Below are positions 1 through 10,717 of a stretch of DNA of 64,000 nucleotides, piece by piece. This DNA comes from Campanula takesimana (lineage: Eukaryota; Streptophyta; Magnoliopsida; Asterales; Campanulaceae): contig JAOWBW010001317.1 of assembly GCA_026119855.1 (NCBI GenBank), positions 168,412 through 232,411 on the forward strand, read 5' to 3'. Below the pieces are notes generated by a model. The model saw only the letters and a program-made list of their open reading frames with translations, searched no databases and was not told the DNA's origin. The translations under genes and the position numbers were made by a program. The stretch's first letter is position 1. Each line of letters begins with the position of its first letter.

Positions 1-188
1 TTGGAGGGGGATTTCGACTTCTTAGTGGTCTTTTTGAGTTCTTGGAGCTCTTGGAGGACAGAGTGTATATCTTGGGCGTGAAGATCACTCTCACGGGCAG
101 CAATTTCAGCTTGCTCTTTGATTTGTTGCTCAAGTCGGGCAATGACGGTCTTAGCGGCTTCCAAGTCAGTGATGGGGGTGCCAGCCAT
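1..188 (-). CDS. RT-A gag, N-terminal fragment
   Basis: An ATG at 188 opens a minus-strand frame that is uninterrupted to the window edge (62 codons). The product begins MAGTPITDLEAAKTVIARL and is rich in Glu, Gln, Lys and Leu in a heptad-like pattern, suggesting an amphipathic helix or coiled coil, followed by a basic KKTTKKSK stretch. The same frame continues upstream of the ATG for about 23 codons before a TAG, so the true start is uncertain; I chose the ATG because it is the only Met. Its position at the end of a retrotransposon leader makes it a Gag N-terminus. No catalytic motif is visible and no Gag core domain lies inside the window. Confidence 0.5.
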   Translation of the reverse strand, partial: MAGTPITDLEAAKTVIARLEQQIKEQAEIAARESDLHAQDIHSVLQELQELKKTTKKSKSPS

Positions 189-1672
189 TACTGCAACCTT
201 TTCTAGTCTCTTGGTCGCGGGATCACGGATGTAGAATACTGGAGCGATTGTGTTGGGAGTGTGGAGCTACTTTGCTGATCGAACGGACCTAGGGTGCAGA
301 AACTGTGTCAAATCCAGGCTGGGGTCCCAAAAAGTCGGCTTTTATGAGATAGGGTTGACCAACACGGCAGAATCACAGAAAAAGAGAGATGCCTCGTACG
401 AGACATGGATGTCTCATACGAGACATCTGACCTGACAGTCAAATTTGCTGATTTTAATCCTATTGGTCAGATGGAATTTAATCCATTTTGAGAGGTTACT
501 ACTCTAGTTCATCTTGGAACAATGGATTCTGTCACCCTAGAATATGAGCCCTTTGTTTTTCACCTGTATTGCACTCTCCCAAACGGACAGTTCGGGCAAA
601 GGTCCCATATTCTCATCAGAATCCACCATTAAAATTAACCAAACCTAAGTGATTCCGTAGTTATTTTGCACATTGTTAAACAACGCATTGATGCAATCAA
701 ACCTTGTGAATTTTAAGGGACAACCGAAAGGGACATGTTGAACGGTGCGGTCGAAACTAAGCTAAAATGGCATCCACAATCCCGCACAGAATAATGAAAG
801 TAGGAAAACACAAACTCGGATTTTTGTAGAGAGGTTCTCCATTCTTTCAAGATCCTTTGTTCAACATTTTACCGAAGCGACATTCGTCGTATTCACAAGG
901 GAGGATTATAGATTGTAAAGATGCGTTATCTTGGGCAATGATTAAAACAACCCTAAGAATCGAACCGACCAGTCTTGAGGAGTGTCTTATTAACTAATAT
1001 GTATGCATAAGGTTGATGCAAGGCTTATGGCTAAGGCTCCCCATGAACACAGTCTAGGAGCGTGTCACGGAGTGGGTACACCATCTTTGGAGAGACCGGC
1101 AAGGGCCATTCGTTAGAATGGGGGTGCTGACCGACATCCGTCCTCCGATTGGGACCTGGGTTTATAGGGTATGTAGTGCAATTATTCTACATGTGTGCAC
1201 GTGTGTGAGAGTTAAGATCTAGGTGACAAAGAGAAAATAGAGAGTTTTTTTTTTGAAAGGTAAAACAAAAAAATGCAATGGCCGGGCCAAGTGGCTGCCT
1301 ACGTTTCCCTCTTGTGGAGGAACTCAGGCCGTTGTAGTTCACACATAAAGCAAACGCAAGTAAAGCAAGGAATAAAACAATTAGCAAGTACTCCTGCAAA
1401 ACAAAGGTTAGATTTACGATATATGGGGAGTTTTGTTCATCGTTAGGAAGGTCCTAAGACTTAGAAACAGAGGGGGAGCAGATCTGAAACCCTGTGTACG
1501 TGTTTAAACCAAACAAAATTTGTTTTTCAAACCAGAGAGTCAGATCAGCCAAATAGAAGTGAGATGTCTCGTACGAGGCATCCCAGTCTGGGAACAGATT
1601 ACAGTACAGAATGCAGAATTTTGAAACAACGATGATTTCTTTCGACGCAAGTCTAACCCACTTACTGTGATT
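189..1672 (-). other. RT-A untranslated leader
   Basis: About 1.5 kb between primer-binding site and gag with no convincing gene. It carries three copies of a CTCGTACGAG-type palindrome (393-402, 413-422 with one change, 1568-1577) that also occurs twice in the LTR. Short open frames here (for example 250-435 and 1187-1399 on the opposite strands) have no recognisable domain. Confidence 0.6.
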
Positions 1673-1691
1673 GTCCCCAGCAGAGTCGCCA
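1673..1691 (-). other. RT-A primer-binding site
   Basis: The minus strand reads TGGCGACTCTGCTGGGGAC one base after the LTR terminal CA. The TGG start and the position match a plant retrotransposon tRNA primer site. It is not the initiator-Met type used by the other elements here; the exact tRNA is not certain. Confidence 0.75.
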
Positions 1692-1692
1692 C

Positions 1693-2685
1693 TGTTTGCG
1701 CGCGGGTTTATGGAGCGGTTTCGTCCTTCGCTTTACTTTTTGGTTTGAGAGTTGCCACCATGTTGTTGTCGGAACACGGACCGAGATATCTGGATTCGGG
1801 GGTTAAGTTATGAATTGGAAAGGTCAAGGAGCACCCAATTCACCCAATCTAGGATTGGTCTTGCTAAGAAATCATCATCATTGTTTTGAAATTTTTCAAA
1901 ACGTACATAAAATGGACCAAATAAATAATTTCTTATTTATTTGGAATATCAGATCATATGCTTCGAGACCATCTCTATGAATTAGAGAGGCTCTAGGATG
2001 ATCCTTTAATGGAATCACACTACTTCAAAGACAAAGAAGGAGATGAGAAGGTAGAAAACAAAGAGTTTTACCTAAGCGTTCTTCAAGAATCCTATGGATG
2101 GCCATGACTAAAGGCCTTGATAATCTAATGAACTTGGCTTGAATGGTGTTGTGAAGGTTTGAATTTCGTGGGTGAGGAAGGGAGGATGATTATGGAGACC
2201 TCTTTGATCATATTTGGAGTGGTTTTAGGTGAATGACCATTCTAGAGGCTTTTTGGTTCAAGAACCTCTATATTTATAGGAGTTCTAGACCTAGGGTTTT
2301 GGCTAAGAAGATAAATTGTGATGGGAATCCAAGACTTGATTTCCACAGAGGTATTTTTGGACTCTAGGATCGTCCATTAGGTTTTCCCCGATTGCTTAAG
2401 TGTTTTCCAAGAAAAGGGGTTAAGATCAATAAGGAAACTGACCAAACCCCGACTGTCAAGGGGGGATATCTCGTACGAGACATCAATGTCTCGTACGAGA
2501 CATCCATGTGCTGGAATCACATTTTTGCCCTCTGCAGCAGTTTTGATGTTCATTTAGGCCCCTGGCTAACAGAGTGAGTCAGAAACTTAACGAAAGATGT
2601 CCAACTTAACGAGTTTAGACCCAAATCAAAGGCGAGACACAGAAGTAGTGTGACTATGAATGAATGTCCAAAATAGGGATCTACA
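1693..2685 (-). repeat. RT-A 5' LTR
   Basis: A 993-bp LTR on the minus strand, starting TGTAGATC and ending GCAAACA. The right edge is set by the return of RT-B protease coding sequence at 2686, the left edge by the primer-binding site. A TATAAATA box lies about 410 bp from the LTR start, with two CTCGTACGAG palindromes upstream of it in U3 (2470-2479 and 2490-2499). The single LTR in view cannot be dated. Confidence 0.7.
2271..2278 (-). promoter_or_regulatory. RT-A LTR TATA box
   Basis: TATAAATA on the minus strand in the middle of the LTR, the expected position for the U3/R promoter of a plant LTR retrotransposon. The palindrome pair lies about 200 bp upstream. Confidence 0.6.
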
Positions 2686-3279
2686 GGTGGGGAACTTCAC
2701 CCTTTGGTGGGGGAGGGATGCAACCATGCCGAGTTTACCTTGGCTAGGGGAGCCCAAGATGGCATGGTAGTCACAAGCTAGATCCATGACGATGAAGGTA
2801 ATTATTGCAGAAGCCTTGTAGGGGTATTTTCCAACTTCGAGCAACAAGTCTACTGTCCCTTTCGCTTCTGCCTTGTGATTTATAAATCCTTCAAGTCTTC
2901 CATTATAGGGGGATTACATGCTATCTGGTAACTCCATTTCTTTGAAGGTTCTGTAATAGAGTACATCTTTAGCAGCCCCCGAGTCAATATGGAGTCTCAC
3001 TGATTCACAGTTATCTGTCCTTCCCTTGATTATTAATGGATGCTCCCTCATTGCTTTGTTTCCGGTCAATTCATTCGGGGAGAAACTGATTACCTCTTCT
3101 CTTTTGTGGATCCATGGAGGGATGTGGTACACCTTACTCAGTTCATGAATCTGTTCTTTCAACTTGCTATTCGAGGGGATGTTCTCTCGTATAACTCCAA
3201 TTAGTTTGGCTCTGGGAGGCCTATTTCCTTGTTCTTCTTCCTTCCCTTCTCCCCTCGGACGCTTGTTGTCTTTTTTCAT
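2686..3279 (-). pseudogene. RT-B protease region, interrupted
   Basis: The minus strand encodes a retroviral-type aspartic protease. RLHIDSGAAKDVLYY contains the D-S-G active-site signature, and about 60 residues later come IVMDLACDYHAILGSP and VKFPT, matching the C-terminal half of gypsy proteases, where a YNAILGRP-like motif is usual. The first part is open from 3279 to 2914 and ends at a stop; the second part needs a change of frame. The upstream stretch is basic and hydrophilic, as in the linker between nucleocapsid and protease. The RT-A LTR starts directly after KFPT, so RT and integrase are separated from this copy. The protein would release Gag and Pol products from the polyprotein, but this copy cannot. 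Confidence 0.75.
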
Positions 3280-3289
3280 GACATATCAG

Positions 3290-4939
3290 TCCAGCTTCCC
3301 TTGGTTAATCCACTTCTGTATCATCTTTTTCAGAGCATAGCAATTCTGTCTCGTGACCATTGTCCCTATGATAGGCACAGTATTTGCTGGTGTCTATTGG
3401 ATACTTGGAATTTTCTCTGATGGGTTTAGGATTGGGAAGGTCTACTAGGTTCAATATCTCTGAGATAGGATGAGTGAGGGGGGGTGAAGATCTCGGCTTT
3501 CTCCGTTCCTCTCCTCCTGTTTTTCCCCTGTTTCCGCCTCCATTGGACCCTTGGGCCGAGTCCCCAGTGGTCGGCTTGGTTTCATGATCTCAGTCTCTAT
3601 CCCCGTTACTGAATTTCAATTTTCTTTTTTCCTCTGCAATATCCGTTGCGTAGGCTACATGGTATAGTTCTGACTTTGTTCATGGCTCTCTTACCGATAA
3701 TTCATAAGTAAGGGTATCAGACCTTTGCCCATTGGTAAAACACACAATTATTTCTCCATCAGTGAGCCGTTCTTCAATTGAATCAGCAAGGTTTCTGAAT
3801 CTTTGGGAAAAATTCATTGTCATCTCGTTTTTACCTTGCACCATGTTAGCCAGGTCGGAGAGTCTTTTCTTCCTTGCTCCGGCAGTGGAAAAGTATTCCA
3901 AAAATTTCATCTTTAACCTAGGAAAGGAGTTAATGCTTCTCTTTTCTAGATCCATGAACCAAGACCTAGCTGCTTCAGTCAACGTGCTGGCAAAAGCTTT
4001 GCAAAGTATATTGTCTTGGTTGGATACCAGAGCCATCATGACCTCAAAAGCTTGTAGATGATCAAGAGCATCTGAATTGCCAAAATATTTATCTAGGTGG
4101 GGGAGCTTCAGTTGAGGGTTAGGTAGAGAATCCCTTATCCACTATGCGAAGGGACGCATCGCGTCGTAGTCATTCTTGGGTCTCCTCTGCCCTTGATACA
4201 TATCCACATTCTCGAGCCTCTCTTTTAAACCCATTAGATTTCGGCCGCTAATTTGCGAACTACGTTGAGAGCTCCTCTACTTATCCCTTCCCTTCTCTCG
4301 ACTTTTCCCAGCAACTCGGCTTACTTCTGGGTCAGGGACAGGCCATATTCGTAGAGTACGATGGCTCGGTGCGTGCCTGTATGGAGACCGACGTCGGTAA
4401 TCTTTTCGACGTCTTTCCCCCAAAATTCTTCAATCAGGAGATTCATCCTCATCTTCTCTTCTTTGATTTATCTGATTTCTCAGGTCCCTCCCTTCTCGGT
4501 TAATAAGGTCAAGTCGACCTTCAAGTCGGCTTGATCGGTTTTCCTGGGGAACGTCACGTGGATCCCGGTCATATCAGCCATCAGCACGTGGGATTTCCCT
4601 ATGGTTTCTCCTATCATCCTCATGAGCTCCTCTAGTTCTGGAGGGCTGGACGAGATGTGCCATGGAGTGCTCAGGGTCATACTCTAAGAGGGCTCTCTGA
4701 GCGTCAGCCAGCTGTTGGAGCGTGGTGAGGTTTTGTTGGAGCAACGTTCTTCTATCTAGAGGCTGTGGCCTTGAGGGACCTGCCTCACTATTTTGAGGTC
4801 GGGTTGTAGCTCGCCTTTTTCGTCCATAGATTGGAGTAACCTCAGGTGGAGGCCATCTCGAACGCGTATGCATGCCTATCCCATGAGGCTGTGGTGGGGG
4901 TGGAGGGAGCCCTTGAGTCTGAGCAGCGTTGTTGGCCAT
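3290..4939 (-). pseudogene. RT-B gag, broken
   Basis: Gag on the minus strand starts at ATG 4939 with a proline- and glutamine-rich N-terminus (MANNAAQTQGLPPPPPQPHG). The capsid-like core follows: PNPQLKLPHLDKYFGNSDAL near 4130-4070, then FASTLTEAARSWFMDLEKRS and the NLADSIEERLTDGEI region (4039-3680). A CAYHRDNGH-type zinc-binding segment lies near 3380-3300. Stops (one near 4140) and frameshifts split the frame, so no full-length Gag can be made. In the intact family Gag assembles the virus-like particle and binds RNA. The best match from memory is the Tat lineage. Confidence 0.75.
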
Positions 4940-5050
4940 GTTAGGCGGTGGCGAATTAGGGTCTCCTTCCGGCGTAACGCTTGCTTGTTGACCGTCGGCC
5001 TGACAAAAAGTTCTCCGATCGAACGTTTCCCGGCAATGGAACCAAACTAA

Positions 5051-5676
5051 TGCTGCAAGAAACGTACCGGACCAGCCTTTCGTCTAACCGTTCGGATAAT
5101 CCCAGCAAGGAGAACTCCTCAATCGGATCTACACACGAAACAATAAAGTAAACTAGCCGGTGCTTCACCGGCGAAGGCCCTCCGGCGTGAGAGTAAGAAT
5201 ACGCTTTGTATGAGATAAAACAAATACAAATCAATTGACTAGAGTAAGATCCAAGAGAATTCGTTACCAGTTTATCTTTTGAGAGCTTGTTTATATAGGC
5301 GCTGGTGAATTAGTCCTGACTTGTTAAGGAAGCCATGGAGTCCGTTTTGTTATAGAACTCGTACATTAGGAAAGTAGAATCCTGATAAGGATTATATTCA
5401 TTGTTACCTTGTAGAAGAGATACCCTTGTCAAGTAAGGAATCCCTCAAATTATGTAGAGATTGGACTTTATTTGTAGATTCTGTGTTATATTAGGAATGT
5501 AGCCTTGTTACCGTAGAATGGGCACAAGTCAGCCCGTATATCACACCTCGGCATACGTCCAGCTTAGGTGAGTCTTGATCATTTCTTTGTGGGCTTAAGC
5601 CCGTATATGCTGAGGCCCAATACCTAGGTCGGTTTATGTCGTTCAGAATCATTTTTTCACTCATCTTGTTTATACA
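5051..5676 (-). repeat. RT-B 5' LTR (approximate)
   Basis: The 3' end of the LTR is placed at 5051, just before a leader reading TTGGTTCCATTGCCGGG on the minus strand, a primer-binding-site-like sequence. A TATATAAACAAGC promoter-like stretch lies near 5285-5300. The far edge is uncertain: TGTATAAACAAG at 5676 or TGAGTGAAAAAAT at 5663 could be the LTR start. RT-D leader sequence follows on the right. Confidence 0.5.
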
Positions 5677-6474
5677 AAGATAGAATTAATGAAACTCGCT
5701 TTGGCGTAGCCTAGATAAAACTATTCGTGTAATCCTAAGTGTTTTAATCATGGATTGGCACGTGACTTAAATATTTACACGAAGGTTCTTCCATATATCA
5801 TTTTAACACATTTATACGCACATAATATAAACATGTAAAACATCGGTTAATTACTTAATTATTCTCATTAATTAACACATAATATTTATGTAAAAATAAT
5901 CATGAAATATTAATTTTAATATAAAGATACAACAAATAACAAAAGCAAATTGGGAATTTACGAAATCTGAAAATAGTCAAAAATCAAATTTTCAACCCAG
6001 AACAAGGGCTGCTTGGACTGGCCGAGCACCCCTTGGTTTCATAAACCATGCATTCGGCTTTGACATGCTCGGCCGAGTCATAGGACCCGCTAGGCCGAGC
6101 ACGTCACCAGATCAAATTTACGCGTTTTCCAAATTTTGCCCTGGAATTTATTTCCCGATTCAATAATGATTCAATATTAATGATGTTCGAATCACCATGA
6201 TCATCAAAACCCAGAATAAACAATTTATTCATGAATTAAAGATCATAAACAAATTAATCAAAATAAAATTTGATGATCCCAAGAAACATATTAATCAAAT
6301 TATTATTGCAACTCTAGATCACACATAACAAATTTATAATCATAATATATAGCATATACTTGTTTCAAAAACAAAACCATATAAATATCACGAATCTAAA
6401 TTCAAATCATGCTAGCACATATAATCAAATTATATTATTAACATGATACTATTAAAATAGCCATGATGAACGGG
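5677..6474 (-). other. RT-D internal leader
   Basis: About 800 bp of AT-rich sequence next to the RT-D primer-binding site with no open gene. It contains GCTCGGCCGAG-type palindromes at about 6019-6105, set 365-450 bases inside the primer site. Part of it (TTGATTTTTGACTATTTTCAG on the minus strand, followed by TTTCGT) closely matches plus-strand sequence in COP-H near 48035-48080, linking the two elements. RT-B appears to have inserted into this leader. Confidence 0.6.
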
Positions 6475-6486
6475 GCTCTGATACCA
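6475..6486 (-). other. RT-D primer-binding site (tRNA-iMet type)
   Basis: The minus strand reads TGGTATCAGAGC, complementary to the 3' end of plant initiator tRNA-Met. It sits one base outside the LTR end at 6488. Confidence 0.85.
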
Positions 6487-6487
6487 C

Positions 6488-7980
6488 TGTTGAGTTTTGA
6501 GCACACATGCGCAGCGGAAAACATCAATAATAAAACTCAATAACACTGATCCGTTCAAGATGAGATGAATTTAGAATACTAACTGTTGTGATGCTTTTAA
6601 TTTTGGATCTTTGAATCTTTGAGCTTTACGATTTGAATCTTCCTCCTAAGGTTTTTCAAATCACGATCGCAGGAACACGAATTTGAAGATATAATAAAGA
6701 AATCACCTCTATGAATATCCACACGCGAATTAATATCAAGAACTCCTTCTTGATCCGCTCCCTCCGTCCCAGAGTAAGTGTCCACCCTTCCATTTATACG
6801 GGGATTAAGAAAAATTGGAAGTGGTGTAAGAAAAAGTGTAAGTGGTGTAAGTGTTGTGAGTATAAAAAGTGAGGTAGGAGAGAGAAAGTGTGGTAGGGAA
6901 TAGTAAATTGATTGGTGTTGTGAGTGTAAAAGTAAAGTATGAGAGAGAATGAGTGGGATGAATAGTAAATATTATTTTCCATTTTAGAAAGTGAACACTT
7001 ACTCTGAGACAGACTAAAAAGGAAAGGTGGACACTTACTCTGGGACGGAGGTAGTACTAGATCCAATAATTAGAAATCAAATTTCCAATTTTTTTGCTAT
7101 ATGAGTTTTAGGGTTCTTGATCTTTGATTATGAATCTTTTGAACAAGAATATGTTTATAAAATAATCTGGAGGCTTACGGTGCTGATTAGGGTTGTAGGA
7201 ATATGTATTTATACTTATTTGTCCTTAACCATTAAAGAGGATTAGACTAAATCCCGTAATCCAACGTTTTAACCCAATCAGGCTCGGTCCAGTATTTGCT
7301 CGGCCGAGTCTTTAAAGGTGCTCAGTCGAGCACCACCTGGAATTAAAGTATTGCATTCGGCAATGCACTGCTCGATCGAGTCATAGGACCTGCTCTGCCG
7401 AGCACCCCAGAAAATCATTTTTAGTCTTTTATTAGATTTTTTCTTTTGTGTGTGACCTCATAGGATTATATAAGTTGGCAATGAGTCTGACAAAAGTCAT
7501 TCTCATAAATCGTTAGTGGACTCTAGCAAGCCATCATGATTTCCCAAATAATATAACTTATTTAAGTTCGTTTATCCTCAAAGAACATATCACAATCCCT
7601 TTGTCCACGATATCATTAAACGTATGTCATGGTCCGTAGACAACTTACATTGTTCAATACTTTTTATCGATTCTGAATATATAGATAATACAAATGAAGT
7701 TGATCTCATCAATTCATTTGAGCAATGCCGTGCATTTGATAAACACTATTCATGGAGGGGCCCAAGCTTGACATCTCTCACGCAGAAGGACAAATTCAAT
7801 CTTAACTTATGACATAAATCTCATAAACAGGTCAAGTCTAGTACTATGTTCACCAACAAGTACCCATAAGCTTAATTGTATCATATACATATAATCATCA
7901 TATGATTATATATTAAACTTATACTAGTTCTTCGTAAGAAATATGAACAAAAATTACTATTAACAAAACATGTAACAAAA
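6488..7980 (-). repeat. RT-D copia LTR
   Basis: The LTR begins at TGTTGAGTTTTGAGCAC next to the primer site. Its reverse complement matches COP-H LTR sequence at 53236-54092 over long stretches, for example AAATCATGATGGCTTGCTAG and TTGTGATATGTT. The homology runs to about 7940, so the outer edge lies somewhere between 7950 and 7990. Paired GCTCGGCCGAGC-type palindromes occur at 7279-7405. A Stowaway-like MITE (6758-7053) is nested within it. One copy only is present, so age cannot be judged. Confidence 0.7.
6758..7053. mobile_element. Stowaway-like MITE in the RT-D LTR
   Basis: The left end CTCCCTCCGTCCCAGAGTAA and the right end TTACTCTGGGACGGAGGTAG are inverted repeats of each other, typical of Tc1/mariner-derived Stowaway MITEs. 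The body is about 296 bp, AT-rich and non-coding; the open frame on its minus strand has no domain. An internal second copy of the end motif near 6990-7010 suggests an inverted internal duplication. Confidence 0.75.
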
Positions 7981-7998
7981 AATAATAATCAAGTAACA

Positions 7999-8040
7999 TC
8001 TCTTTATATATAACTAGCAGTACTCCCGTGCGATGCACGG
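7999..8040 (+). other. Possible Helitron 5' terminus with hairpin
   Basis: TCTCTTTATATATAACTAG is followed by the inverted repeat CCCGTGCGATGCACGG at 8025-8040. A short AT-rich stretch after TC and then a CCGTGC...GCACGG stem is often seen at ends annotated as plant Helitrons. A similar stem, CCCGTGCTCCGCACGGG, stands at the left edge of the insertion in COP-H. No Rep/helicase gene and no matching 3' CTRR end were identified. Confidence 0.35.
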
Positions 8041-8269
8041 CGACAATGAGTACTTATAATTTAAATCCATAAAATATAAAATATTAATAAATTAACGAAA
8101 AGAAAACGGTCTTTGTTAAAAAAAAAAAAAAAATCAATCCCCCATACCTCGTTAATCTCTATCTTAAAAAATGGTCATATCAACTCAAATATAATATAAT
8201 TATAAACTTAAACCAACAAAAAAAAATCATATCAAATTTTAAAATAATATATTCATTTTCATTTTACTC
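8041..8269. other. AT-rich spacer
   Basis: AT-rich sequence with an A15 run near 8119-8133. I see no gene or inverted repeat here. Confidence 0.5.
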
Positions 8270-9959
8270 ATTCTCTCCGTCCCGAGTTAAATTCTTTACT
8301 TTTCTTTTTGGTATGTCCAAATTTAAAGTTTTTACTCTACTTTATCAACTAAGATGGATGATGGGACTTACTTGTCATTCTCACAACAAAAACTCTATTC
8401 TTGTTCTCTCTCATATTTTACTTTTCATACTGATAATATTTATTTTTTCTTAATTCCAGTGCAAAGTCAAAATAAGAACATTAAATCGGGACAAAGAGAG
8501 TAGTAACCATTTTTTCGGAGGTAATTATATCCATTAATATGTCAAACCCTTTAATCCACAATCACAAACACACTCGAAATGAATGACATAAAAAAATATA
8601 AAACTTACTCTCCATTAAAAAGCATTTTTTTTTCTTTGCTATATGGGGTGGAATTAACAAAAATATAGTCAACAAATAAACTTAATATTGTTTTGACCAT
8701 TTGACATGTTAATATGTTGAATTCTCCCCAATCAGGACATTTCTTCGTTTGTAATTTTTACTTCCTCTGTCCCGATTTAAGGTTTTTACTTTTATTTTTG
8801 GTATGTCTCAATTTAAGATTCTTACATTACTTTATTAACTAAAATAGACGATTGAAACCACTTGACATTCTCACATAAAAAAAATCCCTACCTTCTTTCT
8901 CTCTCATACTTTGCTTTTTACTCGCAGTGTTTTTTTTTTTCCTAACTTTCGTGCAAAGTCAAAGTATGAACAATAAATCGGGACGAAGGGATTAGTGATT
9001 ATTTTTGTGGGAGTAATTATATACACTAATATGCCTAACCCTCTAACCCACAAATTAAGTCAATAAATAAATCCAATATTGTTTCACCATTCGACCATTT
9101 TATATTTTGAATTCTCCCTAATCATGTCCCTAGTTTGTACTACCTCTATTGCGATTTAATGTTCTTAATTTCATTTTTAGTTTGACCTAAATTAAATTTA
9201 TTACTTTACTTTATTACCTAAAATACACTACAAGAAAAATGGCTTTTACTGGCATCGATATAGGTGACATTAAGCTAAAAATGTCACAATATGTATATTT
9301 ACTGGCGGTTAGAAATTAGTGCATTGGAGAATTTAGATTTAGTGACATTTAATAATACTAGTGGCATTGTGAATTGCCATTATATCATCATTAAATGCCC
9401 TAATTCCCGTAGTGGCATCGATAGAGATGGCATTAGGTTAATGCCACCGGCTACAAAAATGCCACTTAATTACAATTAAGTGACATATTTGAATGCCGCT
9501 AAAGCCCATATTTCTTGTAGTGATAGATGATGGACTTCACTTATTATTCTCACAACAACTACTCTTTATCCACTTTCTCTCTCATATTTTATTTTTCATA
9601 CTCACAATTTTTTCCCCTAATCCTGGTCTAAAGCCAAAGCAGAAGCATTAAATTGTGACGGAGTCAACAACAACAATTTTTTGGAGGTAATTATATTGAA
9701 TAATTTGCCCAACCCTCTAATCCATAATCATGAACAGACTCAAAATGAATGACAAAAAAAAAAAAAAAAGGAAACTTACACTCCATTAAAAAGCAATTTT
9801 TTTTTTCCAGTAGGAGGCGGAATTATTAAATAAAAATACAAACAATAAATAAAACCAATATTGTTTGACCAATTGACCAGTTAATAATTTGAATTCTCCT
9901 TAATCAAGTCACTTTTAATTTGTACTTTCTACTCCTTCCGTCTCATTAAAGGTTTTATA
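8270..9959. repeat. Tandem repeat of a MITE-containing unit (three and a part copies)
   Basis: Three units begin near 8270, 8760 and 9132, with the start of a fourth at 9930-9959. Each has a MITE-like body of about 235 bp with ends resembling CTCCGTCCCGATTTAA and TTAAATCGGGACGGAG, then a spacer that is also conserved between units: GGAGGTAATTATAT, an AACCCTCTAATCCACAATCA-like stretch, ACTCCATTAAAAAGCA and TTGAATTCTCC. The second unit is shorter because part of its spacer is missing. The third is split by a CACTA MITE. Because both MITE and spacer repeat, this is tandem duplication, not repeated insertion. Confidence 0.7.
9226..9522. mobile_element. CACTA-type MITE
   Basis: This 297-bp element starts CACTACAAGAAAAATGGC and ends with the inverted CTTGTAGTG; the terminal inverted repeats extend about 30 bp with mismatches. 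A 3-bp target duplication, ATA, flanks it (9223-9225 and 9523-9525), as expected for the En/Spm (CACTA) superfamily. No transposase is encoded; the 62-codon frame inside has no domain. It interrupts the third unit of the tandem array, so it is younger than that amplification. Confidence 0.85.
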
Positions 9960-10717
9960 CACTACAAGGAAAGTTAAAAACAGAGACGGAAAAATAAAGA
10001 CAGGCGGAGTCTGTAGCTAATTTGGCAACAGATTAGAGACAGACTCGAAATTTTGTGACAGAAAAGCAACCGATCAAAATTTGTCTCTAAATTAGAGACA
10101 AATTCGATATCTGTCGCTAAATTTAGAGACAGAATTCATATCTGTCTCTATTTTAGAGACAAATTTTGAGTCTGTCTCTACTTTAGAGACATATTTCATG
10201 CCTGTCTCTGATTTAGAGATAGATTTCATGTCTGTCTCTGATTTAGAGACAGATTTTGAGTCTGTCTCTAAGACAGATTCAAAATTTGTTAGAGACAAAT
10301 TTTGAATTTGTCTTTAATTTTAGAGACATATACAAACGTTGTCTCTAATTTAGAGACATATTAAACATTTGTCTCTAAATTTAGAGACAAATTAACAATC
10401 CGTCTCTAAATTTAGAGACAGATTTCGTAGCTGTAGCTCAATTTAGAGACATATGTTGAATCCGTAGCTAAATTTAGAAACAGATGTTGAATCCGTAGCT
10501 AAATTTAGAGACAGATATAGAATCCGTAGCTAAATTTAGAAACAGATTTATAGAATCCGTAGCTAAATTCAGAGACAAATGTTGAATTTGTAGCTAAATT
10601 TATTATACATTAAGGTATAATTTAGAGTCTAGAGTGTTGTTTAGAGTTTAGGGTATGAAGTATAAAGTAGTTAGTTTTGAGTTTTTTAGGTATTTTTTAT
10701 AATTTATTATTTTAATT
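9960..10717. mobile_element. CACTA-like element with a palindromic repeat array, truncated
   Basis: The left end is CACTACAAGGAAAG. From about 9985 to 10610 there is a degenerate array with a period of roughly 30-35 bp, built from TTTAGAGACAGAT and its inverse GTCTGTCTCTAAA, changing gradually to a GAATCCGTAGCTAAATT type. Subterminal repeat arrays are typical of CACTA elements. The right terminal repeat is absent; the SIR-1 LTR starts at 10718. A minus-strand frame at 10092-10298 with a periodic ETD-SKSVSK pattern is simply the translated array. Confidence 0.6.

Larger units (their letters stand above)
1..2685 (-). mobile_element. RT-A, gypsy-like LTR retrotransposon (5' portion)
   Basis: Read on the minus strand this is LTR (2685 to 1693), primer-binding site (1691 to 1673), a leader of about 1.5 kb and the start of gag (188 to 1); the rest lies before the window. 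It interrupts the protease region of RT-B at about 2685/2686, because protease-like coding sequence resumes directly outside the LTR. The LTR ends are TG and CA. The target duplication cannot be checked because the other end is outside the window. The non-iMet primer site and the gag position suggest Ty3/gypsy, but without pol in view the lineage is inferred. Confidence 0.75.
2686..5676 (-). mobile_element. RT-B, Tat-like gypsy retrotransposon (5' half)
   Basis: Minus-strand order: LTR (~5676 to 5051), primer-binding region, gag (4939 to ~3290) and protease (3279 to 2686), where RT-A interrupts it. The Gag core (residues around ARSWFMDLEKRSINSF) and the CAYHRDNGH-type zinc-binding region before the protease resemble the Tat/Ogre group of plant gypsy elements. 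Stops and frame changes show it is dead. Its pol would lie beyond RT-A, outside the window. Confidence 0.75.

Noticed and set aside
6475..6486. tRNA-Met gene fragments at the TGGTATCAGAGC sites
   Set aside because: Only the 3'-complementary 12 bases are present next to LTR ends; these are primer-binding sites, not tRNA genes.
10092..10298. Minus-strand frame encoding a periodic ETD/SKSVSK repeat protein
   Set aside because: It is the translation of the 30-35-bp DNA repeat array; no start context and no conservation beyond the repeat.
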